In this document: positions 60,315 to 64,000 of the stretch, one piece after another
How the letters are laid out: every line of letters begins with the position of its first letter
Position numbering within the stretch: position 1 is the first letter of the stretch
Origin: GCA-2683135 sp964507445
GTDB taxonomy: Bacteria > Planctomycetota > GCA-002687715
Direction: 5' to 3'
Length of the DNA: 64,000 bases
Assembly: GCA_964507445.1 (NCBI GenBank)
Contig: CAZDQF010000004.1
Coordinates: forward strand, 62,001 to 126,000
Notes under the pieces: model-generated
Told to the model about the DNA's origin: nothing
Databases searched by the model: none
Seen by the model: the letters and a program-made list of their open reading frames with translations, nothing else
Position numbers and translations under genes: made by a program

Positions 60315-62660
60315 ATGCGCGCGGGCATCCTCATAGCGGCCATCCTCATCGGCGTCGGGTTGGGAGCCTGGCTGATCACCCCGGATGAGGGGGCGGACAC
60401 GGAGGTGCCGCTGGGTCCGACGCGCCCGGCTCCTCCGCTCCCAGCGCCGACGACCATGGAGTCCTCGGAAGTCACCCCCACCCGGACCGCCTCCGGTCCG
60501 AAGCGCGGACAGCGGACGCTCATGGTGTCCGGGGTGGTCAAGTCGAGAGACGGCACGCCGCTCAGCACCGCGCGCCTCCTGGCCACCGCCGAGGACGGCA
60601 GCCTGTGGGACACGACCACCGGGGATGACGGGACGTTTCGCATCAACGGGCCCGCGGGCCGAGTCGCCTCACTGGTAGCCGCCGCACCAGGACATGCCCT
60701 GCGGACGTTCTCCGGAATTCCCAGCGGGACACGCCTGATCATCCTGTTGGAACGCTCCGTCCCGTTCTCTGGCACGGTGACCGACAAGGAAGGGCGCCCG
60801 GTGCCCCAGACCACGGTCCAGCTGTTCCCCCACGGTCGCCCGGATCTCGGCCCCTTGTCGGGCACCACCGGCAAGTCCGGGGAGTTCCGGTTCGACAACG
60901 TGGCGCCGGCTCGCTGGGACGTCTCCGTGTCGAGAGACGGCCTGGCCCCGTTCCACGAGTCCATGCTGGTGATCCCGCCCCCGGACGGGCTCGTGCGCCA
61001 CTACACCCTGGACGGCGGCCTCACCCTGCGCGGGGTGGTGACCACCAACAAGGGAACGGAGATGGTGGCGAACGCCCAGATCAAGGTGATCGACCGCATC
61101 GTCAGCGGACGGCCATCCCGTCACCAGAGCCGCCGCATCGGACCGTACCTGACCCGCGCCAACGGCACCTTCGAGATCGAGGCCCTGCTCCCCGGCACCC
61201 TCATCCTCATGATCAAGGCCCACGGATACGGCGCGACGTTCCACGTCCACCGCATCCGCAGCGACGACCCGGACCAGCTCATGGCGCGGATCGACCTGCC
61301 GCGGGTCGCGCGCCTCGGAGGCAGGGTCACCCAGCCGGAGGGCGAGCCGGCCGCAGGGGCCCTCGTGGTCATCCGCCCCAACGGGATCAAGCGTGAGCAG
61401 TTCAGTGAATTGGCAGAGTTCCTGATCGGCGCCGAGACCTGGCAGGACGACTTCGGCGAACGCTGGCCCGCGGTGCGGGCGAAGCGCAACGGCACCTGGA
61501 AGCTGAACAACGTCCCGGCCCTGATCAGCGGCACCGTGCAGGCCATCGATCCCACCCAGCGGCTGGCCTGGTCCGAGCCGGCGCCCTTCGACCTGACCAA
61601 GGGGGACCGCCCCGACGTGACCCTCGCCCTCAGACAGGCTGTCACCGTCAGCGGGACGGTCACGGACCTGCTCGGAGCGCCGGTGGAAGACGCCGTGCTG
61701 TTCCTCGCCGGCGCCCGGGCGGCCACGGACGACGCCGGCGAGTTCGTCCTCCGCGGAGTCCCCCCGGGTAAGCGGCACCTGTCCATCCATCACCCGTTGA
61801 CGCTCCCCTACGGCCGCGCCCTCGAAGTCCCCACCGCGGACCTCGCGCAGCTCGAGTTTCGACTGGACACGGGGGACGTCATCCGAGGGACCGTCACGGA
61901 TCAACTGGGCAACCCCCTCATCGGCGCCGTCGTCTCCGTGCGATCCCACCGGACCGACCCTCGCAGCCCACCGCCCCCCATCCTCAAGGGCGGCCGCACC
62001 TCCATCGACGGGGAGTTCGAGGTGGGCGGCCTGCGCGCGGACCGCGTCGATGTCGAGGTCTTCGCTCAAGGGTACGAATCGGCGAAGCAGCGAGACGTCA
62101 CGCCCGACCCCAAGCCCCTCCGCTTCCAACTCTCTCCTCAGCCCTGGGAGTTGGGCGGCGACATCACGGGACGGGTGGTGGACGCGTTCACCAAGCAGAC
62201 CATCCCGGATGTGAAGCTGTCCCGCTTCGATCCAGATCGAGTGCTGCTGCTGGACGGCGGCTTCGTCATCCAGAACCTCCGCACCGGCCCCACCACCGTG
62301 GAGTTGACGGCTCCGGGCTACCAGCGGCATGTCTCCCAGGATGTGGTCGTGCGCTCCGGGCAGTCCACCGACCTGGGCACCATCGCCATGGTGCGAGCGG
62401 GGAAGCTCCAGGTGAAGATCCTGGACAAGAAATCGAAGCCGTTCACCGGCGGGGCCACGGTGGTGGCGGTGGAGCTGCTCGGCCAGGAAAACCCGGCCTG
62501 GGCCCTACGGGGCAAGCGGCAGGGCGCGGAGTGGCACTTCGACGAGCTACGGCCCGGCGCCTACCGCATCGTCGCCAACGTCAAGGGCCGCAAGCCGGCC
62601 CGCGCCAAGGTCGTCATGGAAAAGCCGGTCCAGCGCGTGACCCTGAAGCTACGGGACTGA
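60315..62660 (+). CDS. Membrane-anchored carboxypeptidase-regulatory-like repeat protein
   Basis: The 781-residue protein has an N-terminal hydrophobic anchor (MRAGILIAAILIGVGLGAWL) and then at least six repeats of the carboxypeptidase-regulatory/Cna-B-like beta-sandwich. Repeat phrases are VSGVVKSRDGTPLSTARLLA, FSGTVTDKEGRPVPQTTVQL, VSGTVTDLLGAPVEDAVLFL and IRGTVTDQLGNPLIGAVVSV. Such repeats give a rigid extracellular rod or binding surface. No catalytic domain is present. It converges on the PilZ gene after 14 bases. Confidence 0.82.
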   Translation: MRAGILIAAILIGVGLGAWLITPDEGADTEVPLGPTRPAPPLPAPTTMESSEVTPTRTASGPKRGQRTLMVSGVVKSRDGTPLSTARLLATAEDGSLWDTTTGDDGTFRINGPAGRVASLVAAAPGHALRTFSGIPSGTRLIILLERSVPFSGTVTDKEGRPVPQTTVQLFPHGRPDLGPLSGTTGKSGEFRFDNVAPARWDVSVSRDGLAPFHESMLVIPPPDGLVRHYTLDGGLTLRGVVTTNKGTEMVANAQIKVIDRIVSGRPSRHQSRRIGPYLTRANGTFEIEALLPGTLILMIKAHGYGATFHVHRIRSDDPDQLMARIDLPRVARLGGRVTQPEGEPAAGALVVIRPNGIKREQFSELAEFLIGAETWQDDFGERWPAVRAKRNGTWKLNNVPALISGTVQAIDPTQRLAWSEPAPFDLTKGDRPDVTLALRQAVTVSGTVTDLLGAPVEDAVLFLAGARAATDDAGEFVLRGVPPGKRHLSIHHPLTLPYGRALEVPTADLAQLEFRLDTGDVIRGTVTDQLGNPLIGAVVSVRSHRTDPRSPPPPILKGGRTSIDGEFEVGGLRADRVDVEVFAQGYESAKQRDVTPDPKPLRFQLSPQPWELGGDITGRVVDAFTKQTIPDVKLSRFDPDRVLLLDGGFVIQNLRTGPTTVELTAPGYQRHVSQDVVVRSGQSTDLGTIAMVRAGKLQVKILDKKSKPFTGGATVVAVELLGQENPAWALRGKRQGAEWHFDELRPGAYRIVANVKGRKPARAKVVMEKPVQRVTLKLRD

Positions 62661-62674
62661 CCGAGGCGCCTCCC

Positions 62675-63049
62675 TCAGCCGTAGACCAGCTGCTCGAGCC
62701 GTTGACGCACATCTTCGTCAATCCACCCGGAGGCGAAGCGCAACGCCACGTCATAACGCCCATCAGCACGGGCGTCGGCGCGGACCACCTCGCCGATGAT
62801 CGACAGGGCGCCCTCCAACTCCGCCGCATGGATGACCGCGTCCACCACGGAACCGAGGGCCGGGGAGGTGTCCGCCACGAGGCACACCCCGCCCACGGAC
62901 AGGTCCGTGGAGAACCCGACCAGGGATTCCACATCCTCCTCCTGAGGAGCCCCGTCAGGGCCCTTGGCCCAGGGATTCAACTCAACCCGGAAGTTGTCTC
63001 GGAGACGAAGATATCGGCGACGCTCGTCGCCTTTGGATGGCTCATCCAT
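62675..63049 (-). CDS. PilZ-domain protein (intact c-di-GMP motifs)
   Basis: The 124-residue protein has both c-di-GMP signatures: an Arg motif (ERRRYLRLR) and DLSVGG. Unlike the PilZ protein at 51772-52149, the second motif is canonical. It is divergent from pilT with 111 bases between the starts, so a role in type IV pilus or twitching control is likely but not proven. The ATG at 63049 is chosen over GTG at 63064; AAGG stands before it. Confidence 0.85.
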   Translation of the reverse strand: MDEPSKGDERRRYLRLRDNFRVELNPWAKGPDGAPQEEDVESLVGFSTDLSVGGVCLVADTSPALGSVVDAVIHAAELEGALSIIGEVVRADARADGRYDVALRFASGWIDEDVRQRLEQLVYG

Positions 63050-63160
63050 ACCTGACCTTGTCACGCAACAGGTGCACTCTCAAGGGAACCCGCTGGCAGG
63101 CCCGATGGATGAAACGCGGGGTGGTCCGCAACAAAGACGTAAAGCGCGAGACGAATCCCT

Positions 63161-64000
63161 ATGGCTGCCATCGACGACATCTTCCGGATCATCCAGGAGC
63201 AGGGGGCCAGCGACCTCCACATGGCCTCCGGCTACCCCCCCATGGTCCGCCTCAACAGCGAGCTGGTCCCCGTGGACTACGACCAGTTGACGCCGGAGTT
63301 GAACCGCAAGCTCCTCTATGAGCTGATGACCCCGGAGCAGGTGAGTCAGTACGAGAAGAACAAGGAGATCGACTTCAGCTACGAGGTCCCGGGCGTGACC
63401 CGGCTCCGCTGCAACATCTTCGAACAACGGTCGGGCATCGCCGCGGTGTTCCGACTCATCCCCACCACCATCCTCTCTGCGGAACAGCTCGACCTGCCCG
63501 AACAGATCATGCGCTTCTGCGACCTGCACCGAGGCCTGGTCGTGGTCACCGGGGCCACCGGGTCCGGCAAGTCCACGACCCTGGCGGCCATGGTCAATCA
63601 CATCAACGAGACCCGGGCCTGCCACATCCTGACCGTCGAAGACCCCATCGAATTCGTCCACGGCAGCAAGAAGTCCCTCATCAATCAGCGAGAGGTGGGG
63701 GGCAACACCCTGAGCTTCGCCAACGCGCTGAAGTCGGCGCTGCGCGAGGACCCGGACATCATCCTGGTCGGCGAGATGCGCGACCTGGAGACGATCCAGC
63801 TGGCCATCACCGCGGCGGAGACCGGTCACCTGGTGTTCGGGACCCTCCACACCAACAGCGCTCCGGCGACGGTGGACCGCATCGTCGATGTGTTCCCGAC
63901 CAACCAGCAGCAGCAGATCCGGGTGATGCTCTCCGAGTCCCTGAAGGGCGTGATCGCCCAGCGGCTGCTGCCACGAAAGGACGGGAGCGGGCGCGTCGCC
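63161..64000 (+). CDS. pilT: Type IV pilus retraction ATPase, N-terminal part
   Basis: The first 280 residues of PilT are present; the gene runs off the window. It has the N-terminal PAS-like domain, Walker A GATGSGKST at residues 131-139, an Asp box in TVEDPIEF, Walker B in LREDPDIILVGEMRD and the His box AETGHLVFGTLHTN. PilT powers pilus retraction for twitching motility and DNA uptake. The family AIRAGE-type element reads differently at the visible end and cannot be judged here. It is preceded by a divergent PilZ gene. Confidence 0.95.
   Translation, partial: MAAIDDIFRIIQEQGASDLHMASGYPPMVRLNSELVPVDYDQLTPELNRKLLYELMTPEQVSQYEKNKEIDFSYEVPGVTRLRCNIFEQRSGIAAVFRLIPTTILSAEQLDLPEQIMRFCDLHRGLVVVTGATGSGKSTTLAAMVNHINETRACHILTVEDPIEFVHGSKKSLINQREVGGNTLSFANALKSALREDPDIILVGEMRDLETIQLAITAAETGHLVFGTLHTNSAPATVDRIVDVFPTNQQQQIRVMLSESLKGVIAQRLLPRKDGSGRVA

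Noticed and set aside
1..64000. CRISPR arrays, insertion sequences, prophage or replication origin
   Set aside because: No direct repeat array, transposase, integrase, phage structural gene or dnaA-box cluster was seen on either strand.

Overview
The window is GC-rich DNA with dense, mostly intact genes on both strands and no sign of phage, insertion sequences or CRISPR. The gene mix points to a deep-branching, heterotrophic Gram-negative bacterium, most likely Planctomycetota. This is inferred from the combination of exported HEAT/VWA and VIT/VWA proteins, a DUF6807 protein, thioredoxin-like HEAT proteins, several sigma/anti-sigma pairs, a fused membrane spermidine-synthase-like protein, and PilZ and PilT genes. 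No rRNA or marker gene fixes the phylum. One tRNA (anticodon CAT) with a good sigma-70-type promoter is present.

Layout. 1-4.8 kb (+): the tail of a PhoD-like phosphatase, then a DUF6807 protein, a HEAT/VWA protein and a class-C beta-lactamase-like serine hydrolase, the last three exported. 4.8-8.7 kb (-): hemF and a fused membrane/spermidine-synthase/TPR protein. 8.8-16.9 kb: an HD hydrolase, gdhA coupled to a receiver-like/PPDK-N protein, an exported S9 peptidase and a small exported protein. 16.9-21.9 kb (-): aroF, a pentaheme cytochrome c, fbaB, a thioredoxin-like/HEAT protein, a terminator and the tRNA.

22.1-33.9 kb is the most unusual part. It holds two sigma-factor modules facing each other. 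The left one (+) is a large exported TPR-CHAT protein with its His/Cys dyad, then a divergent sigma-70-family factor, then a single-pass membrane protein whose N-terminus looks like a zinc-less anti-sigma domain, closed by a strong intrinsic terminator. The right one (-) is a conventional ECF sigma, a zinc-type membrane anti-sigma and a VIT/VWA protein, followed by a TPR protein. The left module recalls, by organisation only, the CHAT protease/sigma partnership known from type III-E CRISPR (Craspase), but here without CRISPR and with exported or membrane parts.

34.0-39.9 kb: a three-gene diacetamido-sugar set (dehydrogenase, acetyltransferase, aminotransferase), divergent from cydAB, then a GAF/Fis-type regulator. 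40.2-42.6 kb: a thioredoxin-like gene whose signal peptide is cut off by an in-frame TGA, a DinB-like protein and a ROK sugar kinase. 42.9-49.2 kb: a four-gene RND efflux operon with two different adaptors. 49.2-56.9 kb: a glycosyltransferase, an HAD phosphatase, a membrane protein, a PilZ protein, a WalJ-like MBL hydrolase, a rhomboid protease and a GH31 glucosidase. 57.0-64.0 kb: two sodium-coupled amino-acid-type transporters in tandem, a carboxypeptidase-regulatory-repeat protein, a second PilZ protein and the start of pilT.

A recurring feature is a TANNNT hexamer ending 6-7 bases before the ATG of genes that lack a Shine-Dalgarno sequence. This suggests leaderless transcription for several genes, including cydA.
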